Below, piece by piece: positions 1 through 5,009 of a DNA stretch of 5,009 nt. The first letter of the stretch is position 1. Each line of letters opens with the position of its first letter. Both the position numbers and the translations under genes were made by a program. This DNA is from Bacillota bacterium (lineage in GTDB: Bacteria > Bacillota > Clostridia > Lachnospirales > CAG-274): NCBI GenBank assembly GCA_017627115.1, contig JAGAHK010000406.1, forward strand, positions 1 to 5,009, in the 5' to 3' direction. The notes under the pieces are model-generated. The model was given only the letters and a program-made list of their open reading frames with translations. It ran no database searches and was not told where the DNA came from.

Positions 1-35
1 AATCGCGATATAAAAAATGTTATTATTCTATAAAA

Positions 36-40
36 AGGAG
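36..40 (+). promoter_or_regulatory. Ribosome binding site of the permease gene
   Basis: AGGAG lies 9 nt before the ATG at 50. It decides the start: an in-frame ATG at 17 lies upstream of this site, has no ribosome site of its own visible, and would add an 11-residue charged leader (MLLFYKKERKT) that looks like translated ribosome site. The 49 nt before the gene are AT-rich and too short to identify a promoter, so the transcript may begin, or the operon may continue, outside the window. Confidence 0.85.
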
Positions 41-49
41 AGAAAGACA

Positions 50-994
50 ATGAATTTAAAAAAGTGGCTGCCCGCCGCGGCTTCATTGGCTGCCGTAATA
101 TTGCAGCTTGCCGTTGTGTACAATGGCAAACATCCTCTGGCAGTTGAAAACTACTATTTATATTTCAGCATAATATTGGGAGCGGCAGCAGTCATGTGTG
201 CTGTTATCGGTACATTAAACAAAGGCTTCGGCAAAATATGGCTTTATAAAGCACCGTTCTGGACAGGTATAGTGACATTTCTGATAATATTGAATTTATT
301 AACGGAAAAATTCTGTATCCTGCCTGCAATATATTTTCCCTCGCCGTCCAGAATTCTTGAGGCGATGATAACCGATAGGGCGCTGCTCTTGAAATGTCTC
401 GGTTATTCGGCAAGGCTTCTTCTTACAGGCTTCTTCGGCGGCGCGATAGTGGGAGTGCTTACGGGTATAGCGATAGGTTTCAGCAAAACTGCCGATTATT
501 GGATAAGTCCGTTAATAAGAATACTCGGTCCCATACCGTCAACAGCGTGGATCCCTCTTGTGCTTATCAGCTTTCCGAGTGCTGTATCGGCAAGTGCGTT
601 TCTTATCGGTCTGGCAGTATGGTTCCCGACTACGGTAATGACATCGAGTGGTATTAAGAATATCAGCAACAGTCTGTTTGAGGTTTCTTCCACATTGGGT
701 GCGGGACATTGGTATCAGATATTCAAAGTTGGTGTACCGTCGGCAATGCCGAGTATGTTCATAGGCTTGTTCAACGGTATCTGTTCATCATTTATCACGC
801 TGATGACGGCAGAAATGATCGGTGCCAAATACGGTATAGGCTGGTATGTTAACTGGCAGAAAGAAATGATGAGTTATTCAAATGTATATGCGGGTCTATT
901 GATAATAGCCGTACTGTGCTCCTGCCTTATAACGCTTTTGTTCAAGCTGCGTGACAGGGTGCTGGTATGGCAGAAGGGAGTAATAAAATGGTAG
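50..994 (+). CDS. ABC transporter permease, nitrate/sulfonate/taurine (SsuC/TauC-like) family
   Basis: This 314-residue inner-membrane protein would form the channel of an ABC importer. The C-terminal two thirds match the binding-protein-dependent permease fold: a PSPSRI stretch (97-102) typical of SsuC/TauC proteins just before the core, core helices from about 120, and a cytoplasmic EAA coupling loop at about 211-230 (EVSSTLGAG...IFKVGVP) that docks on the ATPase. Hydrophobic segments are seen near 9-24, 37-56, 70-85, 120-143, 160-200, 236-257 and 280-299. The first two seem extra: SsuC-type permeases are usually about 250-270 residues. The start at 50 follows a good ribosome site. The 3' end overlaps the ATPase gene by 7 nt, so the two subunits are almost certainly made together. 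The substrate cannot be read from the permease; sulfonate, nitrate, taurine, pyrimidine and metal-complex transporters share this family. Confidence 0.9.
   Translation: MNLKKWLPAAASLAAVILQLAVVYNGKHPLAVENYYLYFSIILGAAAVMCAVIGTLNKGFGKIWLYKAPFWTGIVTFLIILNLLTEKFCILPAIYFPSPSRILEAMITDRALLLKCLGYSARLLLTGFFGGAIVGVLTGIAIGFSKTADYWISPLIRILGPIPSTAWIPLVLISFPSAVSASAFLIGLAVWFPTTVMTSSGIKNISNSLFEVSSTLGAGHWYQIFKVGVPSAMPSMFIGLFNGICSSFITLMTAEMIGAKYGIGWYVNWQKEMMSYSNVYAGLLIIAVLCSCLITLLFKLRDRVLVWQKGVIKW
974..980 (+). promoter_or_regulatory. Ribosome binding site of the ATPase gene, inside the permease gene
   Basis: AAGGGAG within the last permease codons lies 7 nt before the ATG at 988. It supports 988 over the in-frame ATG at 967, which would place this site inside the ATPase coding region and add seven residues (MAEGSNK) not expected before the first strand of the nucleotide-binding domain. 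Confidence 0.8.
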
Positions 995-1767
995 GTGAGA
1001 TAGAAGTCAAGGATGTGGTGCAGACTTTCGTTCAGCCCGACGGCGAACTGCTGACAGCTCTTAACCATGTTGATCTTCATATAGAAGCAGGGAGTTTTGT
1101 TTCGTTCATAGGGCCTTCGGGCTGCGGCAAAACAACACTTTTAAGGCTTATTGCAGGTCTTGCAAAGCCTGTGTCGGGCGAACTTTTGCTTGACAACGAA
1201 AAAATCGAGAAACCAAGTCATGAAAGGGGGCTTGTATTCCAAAATCCAACGCTTTTTCCGTGGCTGAATATCTATGACAATGTTGCTTTCGGTCTTAAAG
1301 CAAGAAAAATATTCAACGAGAAAAAAGGGGATGTGACAGAGTATTTAAAACTGGTTGGCCTTGAAAACTTTGCAAAGGCTTATCCGCATCAGCTTTCGGG
1401 CGGCATGGCGCAAAGAGCCTCACTTGCAAGGGCACTTATCGGACATCCCAAAGTACTTTTGCTTGATGAACCTTTGGGTGCGCTTGATGCCTTTACCCGT
1501 ATGAATATGCAGGATGAACTTCTGCGTATCAAAAGCGAAAAAAATATGACAATGGTGATGGTAACACATGATGTTGACGAGGCACTTTATCTTTCGGATA
1601 AAATAGTGGTGATGAGCCCCCGTCCCGCAAAGATAGAAGACATTATAGATGTGGATCTTTACAGGCCCCGTGCAAGAAATAATCCCGAGTTCCTGCACCT
1701 GCGTTCAAAAATCCTTAAAACTTTGAACTATGCAGGTGCACAGCCCGAGCAGGATTACAACATTTGA
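988..1767 (+). CDS. ABC transporter ATP-binding protein, SsuB/TauB-like
   Basis: This 259-residue cytoplasmic ATPase powers the importer. All nucleotide-binding motifs are intact: Walker A GPSGCGKTT (42-50), Q-loop glutamine Q85 followed by NPTLFPW, as in the SsuB/TauB group, signature LSGGM (136-140), Walker B VLLLDEP (156-162), D-loop ALD (165-167) and switch histidine H194. The length is normal for the family and there is no regulatory C-terminal domain. The protein should dimerise and dock on the EAA loop of the permease encoded just upstream, whose gene it overlaps by 7 nt. The binding-protein gene follows after 25 nt. The start was chosen from the AAGGGAG site at 974-980. The family assignment is firm; the transported compound is not indicated by this subunit. 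Confidence 0.95.
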   Translation: MVGEIEVKDVVQTFVQPDGELLTALNHVDLHIEAGSFVSFIGPSGCGKTTLLRLIAGLAKPVSGELLLDNEKIEKPSHERGLVFQNPTLFPWLNIYDNVAFGLKARKIFNEKKGDVTEYLKLVGLENFAKAYPHQLSGGMAQRASLARALIGHPKVLLLDEPLGALDAFTRMNMQDELLRIKSEKNMTMVMVTHDVDEALYLSDKIVVMSPRPAKIEDIIDVDLYRPRARNNPEFLHLRSKILKTLNYAGAQPEQDYNI

Positions 1768-1774
1768 TTTTATT

Positions 1775-1782
1775 AAAAGGAG
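1775..1782 (+). promoter_or_regulatory. Ribosome binding site of the binding-lipoprotein gene
   Basis: AAAAGGAG lies 10 nt before the ATG at 1793, in the 25-nt gap after the ATPase stop. It fixes the start at 1793 rather than at an in-frame ATG at 1730 inside the ATPase gene, and gives a clean lipoprotein signal peptide. Confidence 0.9.
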
Positions 1783-1792
1783 AAATAAGAAA

Positions 1793-1855
1793 ATGAAAAG
1801 ATTTTTAACAGCAATTTTATCCCTTGCATTGCTTACGGGCAGTCTTACTGCCTGC
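1793..1855 (+). other. Lipoprotein signal peptide and lipobox
   Basis: Residues 1-21 comprise a short positive start (MKR), a hydrophobic stretch (FLTAILSLALLTG) and the lipobox L-T-A-C, with Cys21 as the expected site of lipid attachment and signal peptidase II cleavage. Gly at +2 is usual for Firmicute lipoproteins. The mature protein would be anchored on the outer face of the membrane. Confidence 0.92.
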
Positions 1856-3055
1856 GGCAGCACACAGCAGACAGAACCCGCTTCAAATACGGGCAGTACA
1901 GAAGAAAATGCCGCACAGACAGCGGAGAACACTGCCGATGATTATGTGCTAAAAATAGGCTACGGCGGAGGCCTTTGTGAAGCACCTCTGCATATAGCGG
2001 TTGAAAAGGGCTATTTTGATAAAGTAGGTCTTAAATATGAACTTGAACGAGTAGATGCTGCCGAAACGGCTTCGGCTGTCGGCTCTGGCAAAATCGATGC
2101 AGGCTTCGGTCTTTTGGGTAAATTTTTGCAGCCTATCGACAACGGTCTTCCAATGAGAGTCACAGCAGGCATACATACGGGCTGTACTAAAGTACTTGTA
2201 CCGGGTGATTCGGATGTTCATTCCGTAGCCGATCTCAAAGGCAAAAAAATAGGTGTGCCGGGTCTCGGCGCTGCGCCTGCTATTATTGTAAAGCGTTCGC
2301 TTGCAAAAGAGGGTATTGATATTTCCGCTGAAAACAGTGAAGTTGAGTTTTCGGTATTCAGTATGAGTGACCTGCCGTCTGCTCTTGCAAACGGCGCTGT
2401 CGATGTTGTTGCAATGAGCGATCCGCAGGGCAGTGTGGCAGAGGCCGAATATGGTCTGCGCTGCATTATAGATACCGCAAAAGACGATGATTACAAGGAC
2501 GAATACTGCTGCATAAGCTTTGTTGCCGATGATATAAAGACAAATCATCCCGAAGTGGCAAAAATATTCACAAAGGCAATAATGGAAGCGAGCCTTTGGG
2601 TTCAGGCTAATCCCGATGAAACTGCGAAAATACAGGTCGAGAAAAATTGGGTATCGGGAGATGCGGAATTCAATGCAAGTGTATTAAAGCAGTACAACTA
2701 TAAGCCATCTTTACAGGGCGGTCTCGAAGCACTGAAGATCTCGGCACCCGCACTTAAAGATATAGGACTTATAAAAGAAACAACGGATATAGACGAATTT
2801 ATCAATACAACTTTCTATGAACTTGAGGGTCTTACGGACGAAGAGATATTTGAAGATTCGGGTGTGACGGCAGAGGAGCTTGAGGCAAGCGCAAAGGCAA
2901 AGTCGGATTCGGCTTCTGTCTTATCCACACAGAAACTTGAAGAGCTTGAGGACTGCTGTGCGGAGGATGAACCCGAAAACAAGGAAGAACACGAAGAAAA
3001 AGACTGCTGCAAGCATAAGCAGGAAGAAAAGAAAGACTGCTGCGAGGAGGAATAA
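1793..3055 (+). CDS. ABC transporter substrate-binding lipoprotein (NMT1/THI5/SsuA-like) with a cysteine-rich tail
   Basis: This 420-residue protein captures the cargo outside the membrane and delivers it to the permease. Residues 1-20 are a lipoprotein signal peptide (MKRF, a hydrophobic core, then LTA) with the lipidated cysteine at 21. A polar linker reaches about residue 49. The binding domain starts at DYVLKIGYGGG and shows family landmarks: P-x-H-I-A-x-x-K-G-Y-F (65-75), a GKIDAGFG strand (99-106), DLKGKKIGVPG (147-157), and the second-lobe segment ALANGAVDVVAMSDP. The domain seems to end near 345-355. The rest is an acidic extension that ends in three Cys-Cys pairs (388-389, 405-406, 416-417), which is unusual for the family (commonly about 310-350 residues). 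Further cysteines sit at 62, 131, 224 and 239-240. It is the third gene of the operon; the DUF1847 gene follows after 2 nt. The family is sure; the substrate is unknown. The cysteines and histidines suggest a metal or thiol-reactive ligand, but this is inference. Confidence 0.92.
   Translation: MKRFLTAILSLALLTGSLTACGSTQQTEPASNTGSTEENAAQTAENTADDYVLKIGYGGGLCEAPLHIAVEKGYFDKVGLKYELERVDAAETASAVGSGKIDAGFGLLGKFLQPIDNGLPMRVTAGIHTGCTKVLVPGDSDVHSVADLKGKKIGVPGLGAAPAIIVKRSLAKEGIDISAENSEVEFSVFSMSDLPSALANGAVDVVAMSDPQGSVAEAEYGLRCIIDTAKDDDYKDEYCCISFVADDIKTNHPEVAKIFTKAIMEASLWVQANPDETAKIQVEKNWVSGDAEFNASVLKQYNYKPSLQGGLEALKISAPALKDIGLIKETTDIDEFINTTFYELEGLTDEEIFEDSGVTAEELEASAKAKSDSASVLSTQKLEELEDCCAEDEPENKEEHEEKDCCKHKQEEKKDCCEEE
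2951..3052 (+). other. Glu/Lys/Cys-rich C-terminal tail with three Cys-Cys pairs
   Basis: The last 34 residues of the binding lipoprotein (387-420) contain 12 Glu, 4 Asp, 6 Lys, 6 Cys and 2 His. The cysteines are all in DCC triplets, at 387-389, 404-406 and 415-417. The segment has no hydrophobic core and is probably disordered or becomes ordered on binding metal. Since it belongs to an exported protein, the cysteines could also form disulfides. Function is unknown; soft-metal binding is a suggestion from composition only. Confidence 0.75.
3045..3050 (+). promoter_or_regulatory. Ribosome binding site of the DUF1847 gene, inside the lipoprotein tail
   Basis: A full AGGAGG lies 7 nt before the ATG at 3058 and is made from the Glu codons at the end of the lipoprotein gene. 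With only two bases between stop and start, ribosomes finishing the lipoprotein could pass directly to the next gene. Confidence 0.9.
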
Positions 3056-3057
3056 AA

Positions 3058-3717
3058 ATGAGTGAAGAAAAGAAAGAAAAAGCATACAGACAATGCCTTA
3101 CCTGTGCGGACTGCCGTGTTAAAAGCTGTATGCACAAACAGGAAGACAAATATCCGCGCTTCTGCCTTACCGCAAAGGTAGACAAAGACCTTCTTGCAGA
3201 GGCTGTTGCCCTATATGATGATGAGGTCAACAAAAATCTTGCACTTACTGCGGCAGAGATTGAAGGTCAGTTTTACGGCAAATATACAAGAGTACAGGAA
3301 ACGGTTGAGTTTATCAAGCGCTATGGCGCAAAAAAGGTAGGTATAGCTACCTGTGTAGGTCTGCTCAATGAAGCGGGGATATTCTGTTCGATACTTAAAA
3401 ATCACGGCATACAGTATTATGCGGTAGGCTGTAAAATAGGTGCAGTTGAGAAAAGCACTATCGGAATACCGCCCGAAAACACGCTTACAAAAGGCGAACA
3501 GTACGAATCTATGTGCAATCCCATAATGCAGGCAAAAATTCTTAACGAACAAAAGACCGACCTTAATATTCTTATAGGTCTTTGTGTGGGACATGATGCA
3601 CTTTTTATCAAGCATGCCGAGGCACCTACTACCGTGCTTATCGTAAAAGACCGTGTAACGGGACACAACCCATGTGTACCTCTTTACACACACAACGGAC
3701 TGTACAGCAAAATTTAA
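3058..3717 (+). CDS. DUF1847 family cysteine-rich, probably metal-binding protein
   Basis: This 219-residue protein has no signal peptide or membrane segment, so it is likely cytoplasmic. I recognise the DUF1847 family, whose function is not established, from its N-terminal cysteine cluster and C-terminal signature. The cluster is C13-x2-C16-x2-C19-x4-C24 with a further Cys36. Other cysteines are at 99, 110, 125, 153, 176 and 206. The signature motifs are AVGCKIG (122-128), MCNPIMQAKILN (152-163), GLCVGHDALFIKH (174-186) and VKDRVTGHNPC (196-206). The length is normal for the family. The cluster looks suited to zinc or an iron-sulfur centre, but which one cannot be told from sequence. It is the last gene of the transporter operon, 2 nt after the lipoprotein stop, and a terminator follows at once, so its job probably concerns the imported cargo. 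An enzyme, a metal chaperone or a sensor are all possible. Confidence 0.85.
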   Translation: MSEEKKEKAYRQCLTCADCRVKSCMHKQEDKYPRFCLTAKVDKDLLAEAVALYDDEVNKNLALTAAEIEGQFYGKYTRVQETVEFIKRYGAKKVGIATCVGLLNEAGIFCSILKNHGIQYYAVGCKIGAVEKSTIGIPPENTLTKGEQYESMCNPIMQAKILNEQKTDLNILIGLCVGHDALFIKHAEAPTTVLIVKDRVTGHNPCVPLYTHNGLYSKI

Positions 3718-3725
3718 AAGTATAC

Positions 3726-3784
3726 AAAAAAGGCACCCTTTGATTATTAATAAATTATTAATAATTTTAGAGGTGCCTTTTATT
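3726..3784 (+). terminator. Rho-independent terminator of the ABC/DUF1847 operon
   Basis: AAAAGGCACC (3728-3737) pairs perfectly with GGTGCCTTTT (3772-3781). Inside, ATTATTAAT (3743-3751) pairs with ATTAATAAT (3757-3765) around a 5-nt loop, giving one long hairpin with a small irregular middle. The 3' side ends in TTTTATT. It begins 8 nt after the DUF1847 stop at 3717. The A-run at 3726-3731 would supply a T-tract on the opposite strand, so the hairpin could also stop minus-strand transcription. Confidence 0.9.
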
Positions 3785-3816
3785 GACTTTTTAGCGTTTA
3801 TATAGTATTCTATAAT
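3783..3816 (+). promoter_or_regulatory. Candidate sigma-A promoter of the EAL gene
   Basis: TTGACT at 3783-3788 is a near-consensus -35 box. At the ideal 17-nt spacing is TATTCT (3806-3811), four of six matches to the -10 consensus. A perfect TATAAT lies at 3811-3816 but is 22 nt from TTGACT and lacks a good -35 at normal spacing. Either could be used. The -35 box begins directly after the terminator stem, so the EAL gene seems to be transcribed independently. Confidence 0.55.
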
Positions 3817-3860
3817 TAGAATAATAATGTATATATTTTTGCACTTTTTGCGTTTATATA
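3786..3860 (+). repeat. Imperfect direct repeat pair upstream of the EAL gene
   Basis: ACTTTTTAGCGTTTATATA (3786-3804) recurs as ACTTTTTGCGTTTATATA (3843-3860), differing only by one missing A. The copies start 57 nt apart, with the inverted repeat between them. The GCG core makes the match less likely to be only AT-rich noise. They may be paired protein sites or a remnant of a small duplication. Confidence 0.5.
3806..3823. repeat. Perfect inverted repeat over the EAL promoter, candidate operator
   Basis: TATTCTA (3806-3812) and TAGAATA (3817-3823) are exact reverse complements separated by TAAT. The dyad covers both candidate -10 boxes, a position where a dimeric repressor would block transcription. 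It does not match an operator consensus that I can name with confidence. AT-rich sequence raises the chance of accidental dyads. Confidence 0.45.
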
Positions 3861-3883
3861 TTACGATCGGTGGGGATGATAAT

Positions 3884-5009
3884 ATGACTGGACCTGATGA
3901 AAAATATATTCTTGATAATTTTGAAAATGCTATAGAAAACGGATATATCAAGCCGTTTTTTCAGCCTATAATAAGGACACTTACGGGCAGCATATGTGCT
4001 GCCGAGACCCTTGCGAGATGGGATGACCCGAAGTATGGACTGCTTTCACCTGCCCTTTTTGTTGAAGTGCTTGAAAAGCACGGTCTTATAAAAATACTTG
4101 ATCTTGCTATGACCGAAATGGTCTGTTTCGCCTATGATTATCTTGAAAAGAATGGTATACCGCATATACCGTTTTCCATAAATCTTTCAAGAATTGATTT
4201 TGAGGACGGAGATATCTTTGAAGAGATAATGGAAATATTCAACAAGTATAATGTGCCTGCAAGTGCAGTCCATATTGAGATCACCGAAAGTGTTACGCTT
4301 GATAATACAGATAGTTTTCCTGCTATTTTCGATAAATTTCACAATGCGGGCTTTGAGATATGGATGGACGATTTCGGCAGCGGCTATACCTCGTTGAACG
4401 TGCTGAAAGACTATGATTTTGACCTTTTAAAGATAGATATGAAGTTTTTGAGCAGTATAAGCATACGTTCGCGCAAAATTATCGCTGCTATTGTGAATAT
4501 GGCAAAATCTCTCGGTATACATACTCTTGCCGAAGGCATTGAAACAGCCGAGCAATTTGAGTTTTTAAAAAGTGTGGGCTGCGAGAGGGTCCAGGGCTAT
4601 TATTTTGCCAAACCTATGGACAGCACTTCGTTTACAACCCTTTTTTCCGATAAAATATTTGAGCTTGAACCAAGCGAAGAATATGGTTATTGGAATGCAA
4701 CGGGTATGCTGAATGTTCTCAGCCCCGATCCGTTTGAATACTATAGCTTAAACTCTTTTGAAAAGGATAGTGACAAATCACAGACAGAAAGCAGTTTTCC
4801 GATACAATTTCTGGAACTTCGCAATGGCAAATTTTACTTTCCGTATGTGAATGAAGCTTATTTGAAAGAAGAACGGAAACTCGGCATTTATGACGGTCAA
4901 AAACGAGAAGAAATCGTAAACGACAGGACAAAAGGGTACTATCACGATACGATAAAACAGGTGGAAGTGGGAGCGCAAACCAAAGCCGTTTTAAAAAAGG
5001 ACTATGTTA
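3884..5009 (+). CDS. EAL-domain cyclic-di-GMP phosphodiesterase with C-terminal extension (3' end outside the window)
   Basis: The frame is open for 375 codons to the window edge, so the gene is partial at its 3' end. It starts at ATG 3884, 8 nt after GGTGGGG (3869-3875). Residues about 10-250 form an EAL domain, which hydrolyses cyclic di-GMP to pGpG. The name motif is ETL (41-43), keeping the metal-binding Glu41. Other expected active-site residues are present: N100 (SINLS), E132 and E135 (IEITES), D162 and D163 in DDFGSGYTSL, K183 (LKID), E217 and E220 (AEGIE), and Q237 (QGYYFAKP). Activity is therefore likely. There is no signal peptide, membrane segment or N-terminal GGDEF domain. Residues 267-290 form a YWNATGMLNVLSPDPF linker, and from about 305 (FPIQFLELRNGKFYFPYVNEAY) the sequence looks PAS-like, possibly a sensor; that part is tentative and cut off. 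It appears to be its own transcription unit. Confidence 0.92.
   Translation, partial: MTGPDEKYILDNFENAIENGYIKPFFQPIIRTLTGSICAAETLARWDDPKYGLLSPALFVEVLEKHGLIKILDLAMTEMVCFAYDYLEKNGIPHIPFSINLSRIDFEDGDIFEEIMEIFNKYNVPASAVHIEITESVTLDNTDSFPAIFDKFHNAGFEIWMDDFGSGYTSLNVLKDYDFDLLKIDMKFLSSISIRSRKIIAAIVNMAKSLGIHTLAEGIETAEQFEFLKSVGCERVQGYYFAKPMDSTSFTTLFSDKIFELEPSEEYGYWNATGMLNVLSPDPFEYYSLNSFEKDSDKSQTESSFPIQFLELRNGKFYFPYVNEAYLKEERKLGIYDGQKREEIVNDRTKGYYHDTIKQVEVGAQTKAVLKKDYV

Noticed and set aside
1949..2548. A 199-codon open frame on the minus strand
   Set aside because: It lies wholly opposite the conserved binding-protein domain, and its translation shows no recognisable domain.
2900..3055. The lipoprotein tail as a frameshift artefact
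   Set aside because: The acidic character begins well before the cysteines in the same frame, the DCC unit is repeated three times, and the tail joins smoothly to the next gene, so no frame break is needed to explain it.
1793..3055. A thiamine-precursor (THI5/ThiY) or sulfonate (SsuA) transporter as a definite assignment
   Set aside because: The fold family fits, but the CCCFC motif of THI5 proteins is absent and no thiamine riboswitch or sulfur-metabolism gene is visible in the window.
2815..3233. Ser-rich minus-strand frames and an Arg/Lys-rich plus-strand frame over the lipoprotein tail
   Set aside because: These are shadows of the Glu/Lys/Cys-rich codons (GAA, AAG, TGC). The in-frame tail is continuous with the binding domain and ends at the ribosome site of the next gene.
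3817..3883. A cyclic di-GMP or other riboswitch before the EAL gene
   Set aside because: The leader after the likely promoter is only about 65 nt, AT-rich, and shows no riboswitch core or expression-platform hairpin that I recognise.
3876..3887. ATG at 3876 as the EAL start
   Set aside because: It meets a stop codon after three codons. The ATG at 3884 opens the EAL frame.
3211..3951. A 246-codon open frame on the minus strand
   Set aside because: It runs opposite most of the DUF1847 gene, through the terminator hairpin and into the EAL gene. Its protein is low in family-like motifs, and there is no ribosome site or promoter to support it.

Overview
The window holds two transcription units, both on the + strand. 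Moderate GC, strong AGGAG-type ribosome sites, short spacings and a Lys-rich lipoprotein signal peptide suggest a low-to-moderate-GC Firmicute. It is probably an anaerobic clostridium of the Ruminococcus/Oscillospiraceae kind, because DUF1847 proteins and EAL proteins with a C-terminal extension are common there. The organism call is an inference from style and gene families, not a proven identity.

Bases 50-3717 carry a tight four-gene block: an ABC permease, its ATPase, a substrate-binding lipoprotein of the nitrate/sulfonate/taurine (SsuABC/TauABC/THI5-like) superfamily, and a cysteine-rich DUF1847 protein. The first two genes overlap, the third follows after 25 nt, and the fourth starts 2 nt after the third ends, using a ribosome site embedded in the last codons of the third. 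A strong hairpin terminator (about 3726-3784) ends the unit. No promoter for it can be established, because only 49 nt precede the first gene in the window.

The substrate is not known. The most distinctive feature is that the binding lipoprotein ends in a Glu/Lys/Cys-rich tail with three Cys-Cys pairs and also has Cys and His residues in the parts of the domain that usually line the ligand cleft. It is followed directly by a cytosolic protein with a CxxCxxCx4C cluster. This makes a metal, a metal complex or a thiol-reactive compound a reasonable guess for the cargo, with DUF1847 as a possible intracellular partner. That is a hypothesis only.

Bases 3718-3883 are intergenic: the terminator, then a likely promoter for the next gene overlapped by a perfect 7-bp inverted repeat, plus an imperfect 18-19 nt direct repeat. 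From 3884 to the window end runs the 5' part (375 codons, no stop reached) of an EAL-domain cyclic-di-GMP phosphodiesterase with an ETL variant of the name motif, all other expected catalytic residues, and the start of a possible PAS-like C-terminal domain. No RNA genes, mobile elements, CRISPR arrays or credible minus-strand genes were seen.
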